A model generated the notes under the pieces. The model had not been told where the DNA came from, made no database searches, and saw only the letters and a list, made by a program, of their open reading frames with translations. A DNA stretch of 64,000 nt from positions 24,222 to 88,221 of the forward strand of contig JANMRB010000157.1 in NCBI GenBank assembly GCA_031370825.1, read 5' to 3'. Positions 7,642 through 16,708 of the stretch are shown one piece after another. Within the stretch, counting starts at the first letter, position 1, and every line of letters starts with the position of its first letter. A program made the translations under genes and the position numbers. Origin of the DNA: JAENVT01 sp031370825. Lineage in GTDB: Bacteria > Actinomycetota > Acidimicrobiia > Acidimicrobiales > Ilumatobacteraceae.

Positions 7642-10600
7642 ATGGGACAGTTGCAGAAGGTGAGTTGGCGAACGGTTGGCTATGCCGCGCTCGGCACCGT
7701 CGTCGCTGCCGCCTCTGTCGTCGCCATCATCAACAGCGACGGTGTGCGCCCGACGTCGCTCACCTCCAACGCAGCCACCAGATGGCTGGTGGACCAACTC
7801 AACAACCAAGTCGTTCTCGTTGACGGGTTGGCCGGCCACGTTGTCGCCAAGGTCACGCTCGATACCGAGACAGGATCCAACGACGACGTGGCGGTTCAGG
7901 GCCCGGGCGGCGCTTTCCTGGTTGCCCCTTCACAGGGCTCGGTTCGCACGATCTCCACAGCGAAGCTGCAACTCGGCACGGCGCAGACCGTCGGGTTGTT
8001 GTCGGAAGCCGGCGCCAAGTTCCGGGTCGGCACCAGCGGTCTGACGATCCTCAGTCCGCACACGAAGGAAGCCACTGTCGTTGCGGTGGACGATGTCACC
8101 CAGCCGATGGCTGTGCCGGAATCGGACTCCGCGTATCTGGCCGCGGACGGCAGCATGTGGCTGCTCTCGAAATCACAAGCGACCCACGTCAACGTCGACG
8201 ACTCGCGCACGACCGTGCTGCTCCGCAGCAGTTCGAACGGCAAGACGACCACGATCGGTTCGCGTGCAGTCACGTTCGACGCCGCTGATCAAGTGATGCA
8301 TTGGCTCGGCGGTAGCAATGTCGCTGTCACTTCCCTCCCGAACCCCAGCGAAGCCGTCATGCAGGAGCCGGGCGACGATGCTCCCTGCGTATGGATAGGT
8401 TCCGGCGACACGTTGTTGTGCGTCGGCAAGACGGGCATTGATCACACGCTCACCATTCGCGGCATGGGCATCGGTTCGACCGACAGGCTGGCGATCGCCG
8501 GGCCTGCTGCAGTCGTCGTGCGAAACAGCAACAGGATCGACCGGATCGATCTCGAGGGCGAAAAGATGGCCAATGATCAGGCCCCGACAACTCCTTCGTC
8601 GACGCCGTCAATAACCGCATCGGGAAACCTGATCTGGCTCGACGAGCCCTCGGGCACGCACGCGTGGGTGGTCCACCGGTTCGGGATCAACCCGATCACG
8701 AAAGATGACGTGAACGCGCTGACCTTCGATGCACAGGGCCAGGTTCAGGACGCAGGCAATGGTGGAGACGCGCCGTCGCCGGCCGGAGGCAACGGAGGAG
8801 CCGACGAGACGAGCCATCTCGACCTCAATGGTCGCGAGGATCCACCAACCGCCGTCGACGACTCGGTCACGGCCCGCGCAGACACAACCATCACGATTCC
8901 TGTGACAGGCAATGACTGGGATCCCGATGGGGACCCGATTGCGGTCGATTCGGCCGGTATCGGCAAGCAAGCGACCCACGGCACCGTTGACGTGCTCAAC
9001 GGGACATCAGTGTCCTACAAGCCGGACCCTGGCTACAGCGGATTGGACTCGTTCGAATACACCATTGTCGACCCGTCCGGCGAGGGCGACACGGCAACCG
9101 TCAACGTGCAGTTGTTCCCGCCGGGCAGTCCCAACCAGCCTCCGATTGCCCGAGCCGACAAGGGATTCAAGACGAGGATCGGCCGAGCGATAACCATCGA
9201 CGTCCTGGCCAACGACATCGACCCCGAACGCGACGTCCTGAGGATCGCGACGTTCACCCCGAACGGCTCGGCCACGATCAGCGAGACGAAGGGTCCGACA
9301 GGACTGCCGGCGCTGCGTTATCAGCCGCCGTCCACGGCGGGCATCTACACGTTCACCTACCAGGCCGCCGATCCGCAAGGAGGCACCAGTCCGAAGACGC
9401 AAGTGACGGTCGAGGTGTCCGGCGCCGACGCCGCCAACGGTCCGCCGGTGGCCAACCCTGATGCTATTCGGCTTCCCGTCGGTGTGCCCGTCCCCCTCGA
9501 TGTGAAGGCCAACGACACTGACCCCGATGGCGACGAGTTGACCATCTCACTCTCGAGCATCGGAACCGACGCGATCGATGTGTCGCTGCAGGCTCAGCAG
9601 TTGAGCATCACCGTGCGACCAGGCGCAAAGGATCGTTCGCTGGTCTTCTACACCTTGTCCGATGGAATCAAGGAGCACGACAAGAGGGGCGAGGTTCTCG
9701 TGCTGAGAATCGGCGACACGGCCGAGAACCGAGCGCCGGTGGCCAACCCTGACGCCGAGCGGGTCGTGATCGGTGAGTCGGTCAAGATCCCGGTGACCGC
9801 CAACGACATCGATCCAGACCACGACATCATCCGCCTGCTGACGGCCGGCACACCGACGGGAGGGGCCGGAACCACAATCGTCGAGGGCAACGCCGTCCGA
9901 TTCACGCCGAACCTCCCCGACATCAAAGAACCCACCCCGGTCACGTTCACGTACACCATCACGGACGGAAACGGCCATGAGGCCACCGGTAATGTCACGG
10001 TCACCGTGCTGCTCGAAGCGTTGCCACGCGCTCCGTTCGCGCGCGACGACTTCGCCGATACCGAAGTCGACAAACCCGTCAACATCGACGTGTTGGCCAA
10101 CGACGGCGACCCGTCGGGTGGCGGGCAACCGAGCCTGACCGGCAACCCGACATGTCCAAATGGCGGAACCGCCTCGAGAACACCGGATGAGCGGATCACG
10201 TATGTTCCCCCCTCTGGTCAACCCGGCACTTTCCGTTGCAAGTACACGGTCATCAACCGCCAAGGCCTGGTTGCCGAGGCGTCCATCATCGTCACGGTCA
10301 ATCCAGCGCTACCTGGCAATCACGACCCGCAGATAAATGCGACCAACACTCTGCCGACCGTCGACCTCGGCACGACCCTGTCAATCTTCGCCGCGGACAT
10401 CGCCACCGACGCCGACAACGACCACCTGGTCTTCGTCTCGGTCGACAACCCGCTCAACGGCAAGGCCGAGATCAGACAGAACGGCGACAGCATCCTCTAC
10501 ACGGCACCGGCAATCGCCTCTGCCGAGAAGACCCCCACAGCAGTGAATGTCAGCTTCACGATCAGCGACGGCAACGACGGCAACGTCAGCGGCAGCGTTT

Positions 10601-12333
10601 CGGTCAAGATCAATGATCCCTCCGCGACGACCAGCACAACTCCCACCGGCACGGCGCCGGCGACGCATGACATCGCCAAGAACGCCACGGTCGGCGACTT
10701 GGTCCAGGTCGATGTCTTGTTCGAGCTGCGCGAATCGAACCCGTCGACGCTGACGGTCGGTCCGGTGAACCTCGATTCTGGCCCCGGATCTGCCCTGCAG
10801 GTCAGCCCCAGCGGCGTCGTCAGCGTGATAGTGACCGGGCCGGGAAACGTGGTGATCGGCTACACCGTGACCAACAGCGACAACCTTCTCAGCAGCACAG
10901 GCAAGATCAAGATCACCGTCAACGAAGCGCAGACAAGCGGCAGCCCGCCGGTCGCCAACGACGACGAGATGATCGTGGCCAGCGGCGGGTCCGGCAGGAT
11001 CGATCTTCTCGCAAACGACAGTGGCTACTCCGATCCCGGCGACGTGTTGGACATCAAGTTGATCCTGCGACCGCCCGCCGACTTCGGATCGGTCACTCTC
11101 ATCGGGAGTCAGCTCACGTTCGTCGCCGCTGGCAACACCTCGGGAGACACCAACCTGACATATGAGCTGAGCGACGGCTCCGGCGTTTCGGTAGGCCACG
11201 TCAAGATCACGCTCAAGGCATGTGTGGACAGTCCGCCCGCGACAACCGGGGCACAGCTTTTCACGCCCTATCAGACGCCGATCAGCATCGACCTGAACCA
11301 GTACGTCGTGTCGGGCAGCATCCGTAGCGTCATCGGCGCCGGCCTGACTGGGGCGACCGGTGTCTACACACCGCCTGCCGGCTTCAACGGCGTAGAAACC
11401 GTCACCTACACCGTTGCCAACGGATGTGGTCAAACTGTCGAGGGCACCGTGACCATCGACGTCAACCGAATCCCAGTCGGGGACGACATCACGCGCGCCC
11501 TGGCACATGGTGACCAACTTTTGTTGCATGTCAACGAGCTCGCTTCCGACGACGAACCGCTGAAGATCACGGTCCTCAATGGCAATCCGGGTTGGGTCAG
11601 CTGGGACGAGACCACCGTCAGCGCTACGCCGCCTGCCAGCGCCAGCGGTGACTACACGTTCACCGCCACAGTCGTGGATCCGGGAGGATTGACGGCGACA
11701 GCCTCGATCACGCTGAGGGTCACCAACCTTGCGCCGACGGCCTTTGCCGACCAGTTCACGACCGACGATTCAACGTTTTCATTCGACCCCACGGAAAATG
11801 ACTTCGATCCCGAAGGTGGCCTGCTGTGCGTACAGCCAGTGAACGTCGATCCTCCAAACGGCAGTGCCATCGTCGGGCCGAACCCCGCGCCCACGTGCCT
11901 GAAATCCATCACCATCTCCTTGGTCCACGGCGTCACGCACTTGACGTACACGGTCCGCGACGAGGGCGGGCTTACGGCGAGCTCGACCATCACGATCACA
12001 TCGAACCGGCCGCCCACAGTTCCCGACGCAACGGGAGCGACCAATGGATTCCCGAGCGTGGACATCCCACTACTACCGACCGAGCCCGATGGCGACGACG
12101 TTTCGGTCACCTGCAACACACCGGTAGATGGGGACGGGCCCAACGCGAACTTCGACGTCGGGATTTCCCCCAATCTCAATGCCGGAGACAACCCGAAAAT
12201 ACATCCGAGGTACAAGCTCAGCGTGTCGGTCCAACAGCCGTTCCAACCGGGGGTTGACGATCAGTTCCACTGCACGGTGACGGACAGCTTCGGCAGGGCG
12301 GCAGTCGCGACTGTCACCATCACGAACAGTTAG
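7642..12333 (+). CDS. Giant surface protein with tandem Ig-like/cadherin-like repeats
   Basis: The 1563-aa protein has a single N-terminal hydrophobic anchor (about residues 12-30). A beta-rich region to about residue 330 follows, and from about residue 395 onward come tandem domains of about 90-100 residues. At least six domains open with the phrase P-P/A-V-A-N-P-D-A followed by N-D-x-D-P-D-x-D, the acidic linker seen in VCBS, cadherin-like and bacterial Ig-like repeats that usually binds Ca2+. No LPxTG or C-terminal membrane helix is seen. The start ATG at 7642 has GAGGTAGG about 7 nt upstream, and TAGTAT near 7590 may be its -10 box. Adhesion or envelope bridging is an inference. Related repeat proteins sit beside MoxR-DUF58-transglutaminase genes in other actinobacteria, and the same company is found here. 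Confidence 0.85.
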   Translation: MGQLQKVSWRTVGYAALGTVVAAASVVAIINSDGVRPTSLTSNAATRWLVDQLNNQVVLVDGLAGHVVAKVTLDTETGSNDDVAVQGPGGAFLVAPSQGSVRTISTAKLQLGTAQTVGLLSEAGAKFRVGTSGLTILSPHTKEATVVAVDDVTQPMAVPESDSAYLAADGSMWLLSKSQATHVNVDDSRTTVLLRSSSNGKTTTIGSRAVTFDAADQVMHWLGGSNVAVTSLPNPSEAVMQEPGDDAPCVWIGSGDTLLCVGKTGIDHTLTIRGMGIGSTDRLAIAGPAAVVVRNSNRIDRIDLEGEKMANDQAPTTPSSTPSITASGNLIWLDEPSGTHAWVVHRFGINPITKDDVNALTFDAQGQVQDAGNGGDAPSPAGGNGGADETSHLDLNGREDPPTAVDDSVTARADTTITIPVTGNDWDPDGDPIAVDSAGIGKQATHGTVDVLNGTSVSYKPDPGYSGLDSFEYTIVDPSGEGDTATVNVQLFPPGSPNQPPIARADKGFKTRIGRAITIDVLANDIDPERDVLRIATFTPNGSATISETKGPTGLPALRYQPPSTAGIYTFTYQAADPQGGTSPKTQVTVEVSGADAANGPPVANPDAIRLPVGVPVPLDVKANDTDPDGDELTISLSSIGTDAIDVSLQAQQLSITVRPGAKDRSLVFYTLSDGIKEHDKRGEVLVLRIGDTAENRAPVANPDAERVVIGESVKIPVTANDIDPDHDIIRLLTAGTPTGGAGTTIVEGNAVRFTPNLPDIKEPTPVTFTYTITDGNGHEATGNVTVTVLLEALPRAPFARDDFADTEVDKPVNIDVLANDGDPSGGGQPSLTGNPTCPNGGTASRTPDERITYVPPSGQPGTFRCKYTVINRQGLVAEASIIVTVNPALPGNHDPQINATNTLPTVDLGTTLSIFAADIATDADNDHLVFVSVDNPLNGKAEIRQNGDSILYTAPAIASAEKTPTAVNVSFTISDGNDGNVSGSVSVKINDPSATTSTTPTGTAPATHDIAKNATVGDLVQVDVLFELRESNPSTLTVGPVNLDSGPGSALQVSPSGVVSVIVTGPGNVVIGYTVTNSDNLLSSTGKIKITVNEAQTSGSPPVANDDEMIVASGGSGRIDLLANDSGYSDPGDVLDIKLILRPPADFGSVTLIGSQLTFVAAGNTSGDTNLTYELSDGSGVSVGHVKITLKACVDSPPATTGAQLFTPYQTPISIDLNQYVVSGSIRSVIGAGLTGATGVYTPPAGFNGVETVTYTVANGCGQTVEGTVTIDVNRIPVGDDITRALAHGDQLLLHVNELASDDEPLKITVLNGNPGWVSWDETTVSATPPASASGDYTFTATVVDPGGLTATASITLRVTNLAPTAFADQFTTDDSTFSFDPTENDFDPEGGLLCVQPVNVDPPNGSAIVGPNPAPTCLKSITISLVHGVTHLTYTVRDEGGLTASSTITITSNRPPTVPDATGATNGFPSVDIPLLPTEPDGDDVSVTCNTPVDGDGPNANFDVGISPNLNAGDNPKIHPRYKLSVSVQQPFQPGVDDQFHCTVTDSFGRAAVATVTITNS

Positions 12334-12371
12334 CAGTGATCAGTTCGACACGGCGTCCGAGCGCGGCTCGC

Positions 12372-14468
12372 TCAGCGCAGGGGTGACTGTGTGCGGCGGC
12401 GTAGCGAACGCGTGCTGAGCCACCACTTCCACCGCCACCATCGAGACGACGAGTTGCGAATGCTCGACTCGACGAGGTGCAACTGATCGACGGCATCGTC
12501 GGCACGCTCCGGATCACACGTTGCCGTGGCAAATGTGACCGCGTCGGCGTGCCGCTGCAGCCGGCCGAGTGGCGGACCGGCACCTGGTTGGGTTTGGACG
12601 CCGGCTTCGACGAGCTGGGCGTTGGTGTGGCTCGTTCGAAGGTTCGCGCCCGCGTCCACAAGCGCGTCTGTTGCCAGAGTCCATGCCGTGCTGACCCGGC
12701 GCGCCGGGTCCGCGGCCTTCAACCCTTTACGCCGGCGCAGCTTCTTCCAGGTGACGATGACCGCGAACACCACCGCCGGCCACAGCAACAGACCGGTGAA
12801 CACGCCGCCGCGGAGCACCCAGATGCGAGCCGAGGCCCAGCGGGAGGCCTTTGCGGGGGGCAACGGTGGCTCGACCGGCTCGTTGGGCTTCGGTTGATCC
12901 ACCTGCGGCGGATCAAGCGGCTGCGCGGCCTGGGGAGTCGCGGACTCGCCCGCTTGCTGATTGCTGGGAAGAGGCGCGTCCGATACGTCGGGCAGGAGCT
13001 CGACGGACACCCATTGGCCGCCAACACTCACTTCCGGCCAAGCGGTAGCTGTCTGCGTTGTGATGGTGTCGGACTGTCCGGTGCTGTCAAGCCGGTAACC
13101 GGTCGCAATTCGGGCGTCTACACCAAGGCTGCGGGCGAGGAGCACGAACCCGGTGACGAACTGCTCGAGGTTGCCGACTTTGCCCGTGCGCAGAAAGTTG
13201 TCGATGAGGTGATCCTGTACTCCACCGGGCGTGGTGGGGTTGAGTTGATAGTTGTCGTGCAGGTTTGCCGCCAGCTCAGCGACCCTCTCGGCGACTGTGC
13301 CGCTGGGGGCCATGATCGCGGCCAGTGATGCGTACGAGTTCTCGATGTCGGTGGGTTGCACCGTGGCCAAAAGGTTGGCGGATTGCGGATCGAAGGTGCC
13401 GACTGGCTCGACGGTGAAAACGGTGACTGCCGGTCGCTTGGTGCCGATGATGCTGACCACCCGCCGCTCGGCGTCGGTCTCGACCGGGTTCGTGCTGCGC
13501 AGCAAGCGGCCCGGCGACACCCACAGCGCAGTGTCGGCGCGCGTTGCGGTGACCTTGACCGTGACCTGCGACGCACCCGTCGGTTGACCGAGTCGGTTTC
13601 CGACCGGAGTCAGCCTGCCACTGGTCGACCAGGACTCGCCGTTGTAGACATCGAGGGATGCTGTGCGCCACAGGTGCAGCTTGCTGAGCGCCGGCGACTG
13701 GACCTCGTACAGCACATCGGGCGGATCGGCATTCTGTTGGGCGACGACATCGGCAAGCGGGTCGAGCAGCGAGAGCTGGCTGTCGGCGGGCTCGCCGTGA
13801 CGGGGGTTGGCACGATCGGCGACAGCAACCCCCACCCCGAGCGTTGCGGCCAACGCCGCGAAGGCCGAGACCACCGCGACCAGCGAGCCGGAGCGCACGC
13901 TGGCGACACGATCATCGAGGCCGATCCACAACAACACGAACGCCGAGATTGCGGCGCATGCGACTGGCTGCCATTGCGGACCGTCCGGAGCGCCGACCGC
14001 GATCATCGCGACCATCGCAACAACGAGGGGAGCGATGGCGAGGGCCCTCCAGCGCACACGCATGGCCAGATCGATCGACACCGCCGTGGCGACGAAGATC
14101 AGCGCGGCCAGTGCAACGAAGATCGTCGAGAAACGGGGGCTCGGCCATGAGGTGGTGATGACCTGCCGTGGGCCATCGAGCAGGCCACGAGAGAACGAGT
14201 CCGCCGTTCCGTCGGCCGTGTAGGCGACGAGGATGCCCGAAACGACGAACGTGATCGTCAGCGCGGCCACCCGGGCCACGAGGTGCAGACGCGAAACGAG
14301 CCACCCGACCACCACGGCGAGGACCGCCGGGACCATCAGGATCGGCTCGAACCGCGTGCCGACGACACGTGCTCCGCTGAGCGCCAAGCCGCCTGCAAAG
14401 ACAAACACCGCAAGCGCACGGACGACGCCGCGACCGTTGGTGAGGGGAGAGCTGGCGCTCAGTTCCAT
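12372..14468 (-). CDS. TgpA-like membrane protein with a degenerate transglutaminase domain
   Basis: The 698-aa protein has five or six membrane helices in residues 15-230, an extracytoplasmic region, a transglutaminase-like core (about 380-490), a Pro-rich linker, one more helix (about 550-580) and a cytoplasmic tail, the TgpA layout. In active members the core shows G-x-C-x-x-F, H-A-W and a distal Asp. Here the aligned segments read V-G-N-L-E-Q-F, T-A-W-P-E-V and W-V-S-V-E-L-L-P, so Cys, His and Asp are all replaced. The fold is recognisable by the stretch L-L-A-R-S-L-G-V-D-A-R-I-A-T-G-Y. It is probably a non-catalytic, structural or binding version. The ATG at 14468 overlaps the DUF58 stop by 10 nt. 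A longer in-frame reading upstream is only a shadow of the DUF58 gene. Confidence 0.85.
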   Translation of the reverse strand: MELSASSPLTNGRGVVRALAVFVFAGGLALSGARVVGTRFEPILMVPAVLAVVVGWLVSRLHLVARVAALTITFVVSGILVAYTADGTADSFSRGLLDGPRQVITTSWPSPRFSTIFVALAALIFVATAVSIDLAMRVRWRALAIAPLVVAMVAMIAVGAPDGPQWQPVACAAISAFVLLWIGLDDRVASVRSGSLVAVVSAFAALAATLGVGVAVADRANPRHGEPADSQLSLLDPLADVVAQQNADPPDVLYEVQSPALSKLHLWRTASLDVYNGESWSTSGRLTPVGNRLGQPTGASQVTVKVTATRADTALWVSPGRLLRSTNPVETDAERRVVSIIGTKRPAVTVFTVEPVGTFDPQSANLLATVQPTDIENSYASLAAIMAPSGTVAERVAELAANLHDNYQLNPTTPGGVQDHLIDNFLRTGKVGNLEQFVTGFVLLARSLGVDARIATGYRLDSTGQSDTITTQTATAWPEVSVGGQWVSVELLPDVSDAPLPSNQQAGESATPQAAQPLDPPQVDQPKPNEPVEPPLPPAKASRWASARIWVLRGGVFTGLLLWPAVVFAVIVTWKKLRRRKGLKAADPARRVSTAWTLATDALVDAGANLRTSHTNAQLVEAGVQTQPGAGPPLGRLQRHADAVTFATATCDPERADDAVDQLHLVESSIRNSSSRWWRWKWWLSTRSLRRRTQSPLR

Positions 14469-15574
14469 CGCGCCCACCTCTCTGCGAACTGACCGGCATC
14501 GTTGGCCGCGATGGCCGCGCAGGCGAGACCTGCGGTCTCGGCGCCGACGCCGATCCTGGCGACACTGATCTGGTCTCCGTGCGAAAAGACCGTCGACGGA
14601 CCCCGGGGCCCGGTCACGACCAGCACCGCAACTCCACCGAGGCCGCCTGTGAAGAGGCTGGCGACCGAGAGCACATCGGTGCCGCTGCCCTGCTCGAGCG
14701 GCGTCAACAGGTCGAGCATCTCGGATTGGTCGACCAGTGGATACGGCCGACCTGCCCGCACGCGCGATGTCGTACGAACGACCACGTCGAGGCCTGAACG
14801 GAGTGCGAACGCGGCGACACTGGCGCCTGCGTCGACGATCTCCTCGAAGTCGTCGGGTGAGGCAGCGTCGGTCGAGGTATCGATGACGACCGTGAACTCG
14901 TGGCGTCGCAGGTCGACGAATTCGCGGATCATCAACGTGGCAGCACGAGCCGAGGTCGGCCAATGGATCAATCTGGTGTCGTCGCCGTACTGGTACTCGC
15001 GCAGCGACTGGAACCCTGACTGCGGGTCGCCTGATGGCCGCCGCAGCACGGCATCGTTGGTGATCACACGTACGGCGCCCGATGCCGTGATGAGCGGATA
15101 CACGCGGGGATGCACTACGACTGCACCCATCTGACCCAGAGGACGGCTAGCCGAGGCCAGCCCAAGTTGGTCCGTCCGCTCGAACGACAATGGACCGATC
15201 GGGAAGATCCCCCGACGGCGGGTCGCGAACTGGGCCTCGACCTCATGCCGGGTCATGCGCGGCAGAGTCGGCACCTCGAACGATTGGTGAAGGCCTTGGA
15301 ACTCGTCGGTCAGGCGAGTCGAGCCAAGCCTGTGTTGAGTCTGATTGAAGATCTGGTAGCGAACGTGAACCATCTCACCACGTGCGACTCGCGCTGTGAC
15401 CAGCCGCCGTCGAGCAGTGTGCCGAGTCGGTCGCCGAGACGTGTACAGGGCAAGGCCAACCGCGATCGCGCCCGCGGCCGCGAGCGCGAGTAGCTCTTCG
15501 TACCGCCAGAACAGACCGAAGAACGTGCAGATCGCTGTTCCAATCAACACTCCGAGCCCGGTGCGAGTCAGCAC
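14459..15574 (-). CDS. DUF58 protein (MoxR-associated, vWA-like)
   Basis: The 371-aa protein has two hydrophobic N-terminal helices (residues 5-45) and then the DUF58 core with L-R-E-Y-Q-Y-G-D-D-T-R-L-I-H-W-P-T-S-A-R, the hallmark of the family. A vWA-like segment, F-T-V-V-I-D-T-S-T-D, follows. DUF58 proteins are partners of MoxR AAA ATPases and are thought to hold or present substrates at the membrane. The gene starts 4 nt after the MoxR stop and its own stop overlaps the next gene, so MoxR, DUF58 and the TgpA-like protein form one operon read leftwards. Confidence 0.9.
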   Translation of the reverse strand: MLTRTGLGVLIGTAICTFFGLFWRYEELLALAAAGAIAVGLALYTSRRPTRHTARRRLVTARVARGEMVHVRYQIFNQTQHRLGSTRLTDEFQGLHQSFEVPTLPRMTRHEVEAQFATRRRGIFPIGPLSFERTDQLGLASASRPLGQMGAVVVHPRVYPLITASGAVRVITNDAVLRRPSGDPQSGFQSLREYQYGDDTRLIHWPTSARAATLMIREFVDLRRHEFTVVIDTSTDAASPDDFEEIVDAGASVAAFALRSGLDVVVRTTSRVRAGRPYPLVDQSEMLDLLTPLEQGSGTDVLSVASLFTGGLGGVAVLVVTGPRGPSTVFSHGDQISVARIGVGAETAGLACAAIAANDAGQFAERWARWN

Positions 15575-15578
15575 GCCA

Positions 15579-16529
15579 TCAACCCTCGCGGTGACGGGGT
15601 ACTGCGATGTCGTCGACGATCTCGGCCAACACCTGCTCGCTGCGCACGCCGCGAAGCTCGGCTTCGGAGCTCAACGAGATGCGGTGACCGAACACCGGCT
15701 CGATGAGAGTTTTGATGTCGTCAGGTGTCACGTAACCGCGTTGCTCGCTGGCGGCATATGCCTTGGCGACGCGCATCAGCGACAACGTGCCACGCGTCGA
15801 TACGCCGAGGCGCAGGTCGGGATGGCCTCGAGTGGCATTGGCGAGACGGACGATGTAGTCGTTGATGCTGTGCACGACCTCGATCTGCTCGATCGCAGCG
15901 ATCAGTTGCTCGAGTTGCGTCGCGTTGGTGACGGCAGGAACCCCGCGGTCACGGTTCTCGCGCCGGTACGCCTCGAGAACCACGACCTCGGTGGCTTGGT
16001 CTGCGTACCCGAGCGACAACTTCATCGCGAATCGGTCCAGCTGCACATCGGGCAGAGGAAAGGTGCCGTGGAAATCGCGCGGGTTCTGGGTGGCGATGAC
16101 GAAGAAGGGTCGCGGCACGAGGTGCGGGACACCGTCGGCAGTGACCTGACGCTCCTCCATCACCTCGAGCAGCGCTGACTGCGTCTTCGGGCTTGCCCGG
16201 TTGATCTCGTCTCCGATCAGAACGTTGGTGAAGACCGGGCCCTGGCGAAACGAGAAGGACGAGGTGCGCTGGTCGAAGACCATGACCCCGGTGACGTCAC
16301 TGGGCAACAGGTCGGGAGTGAACTGCACACGCTTCCACGATCCGGCGATCGAACCGGCGATGGCCTTGGCCATGGACGTCTTACCCGTGCCCGGCACATC
16401 GTCGATCAGTAGATGACCCTCCGTGAGCAGGCAGCACAGAGCCAGCCGAATCGCTTCGGCTTTTCCACGCACGATGCTTTCGACGTTGTCGATCAACGCG
16501 TGGAATACGCTGGCTACCTGGTCCGCCAT
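15579..16529 (-). CDS. MoxR-family AAA+ ATPase
   Basis: The 316-aa length and motifs fit MoxR chaperone-like ATPases. Walker A is D-V-P-G-T-G-K-T-S near residue 44, followed by the MoxR-specific Q-F-T-P-D-L-L-P-S-D-V-T-G. Walker B lies in the G-D-E-I-N-R-A-S-P-K-T-Q segment and sensor 1 in A-T-Q-N-P. It is first in the leftward operon with DUF58 and the TgpA-like gene, the classical MoxR-DUF58-TGase set thought to insert cofactors or mature envelope complexes. A TAGCAT box at 16543-16538 lies 8 nt before the ATG, so transcription may start almost at the codon. It is divergent from the EccC-like gene. Confidence 0.93.
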   Translation of the reverse strand: MADQVASVFHALIDNVESIVRGKAEAIRLALCCLLTEGHLLIDDVPGTGKTSMAKAIAGSIAGSWKRVQFTPDLLPSDVTGVMVFDQRTSSFSFRQGPVFTNVLIGDEINRASPKTQSALLEVMEERQVTADGVPHLVPRPFFVIATQNPRDFHGTFPLPDVQLDRFAMKLSLGYADQATEVVVLEAYRRENRDRGVPAVTNATQLEQLIAAIEQIEVVHSINDYIVRLANATRGHPDLRLGVSTRGTLSLMRVAKAYAASEQRGYVTPDDIKTLIEPVFGHRISLSSEAELRGVRSEQVLAEIVDDIAVPRHREG

Positions 16530-16616
16530 GGCCGGTGATGCTATCGCTCATCTATCCTGGCCGGGGGTACCGCCACTTTGCGAAAGTCAGAACTTGACGT
16601 TGTCTTGAATTTTGAG

Positions 16617-16646
16617 GTTATCTCGTGGACCAGTCATACCGATAAC
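16617..16646. promoter_or_regulatory. Inverted repeat GTTATC-N18-GATAAC in the divergent promoter region
   Basis: The 179-bp gap between MoxR and the EccC-like gene has locally AT-rich sequence. It contains TTGACG at 16594-16599, and the 6-bp arms GTTATC (16617-16622) and GATAAC (16641-16646) form an inverted repeat. It could be an operator serving both directions. The arms are short and the spacer long, so chance is not excluded. Confidence 0.3.
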
Positions 16647-16708
16647 AAGATCATGAGGCCCGTGTACGTTCTCGAGCCCCTCGGACACCTACCGTCGCGC
16701 CCGCACCC

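Noticed and set aside
14469..14963. Upstream extension of the TgpA-like gene
   Set aside because: The added residues are Arg-rich shadow sequence of the DUF58 gene. The real start is the ATG at 14468 overlapping the DUF58 stop.
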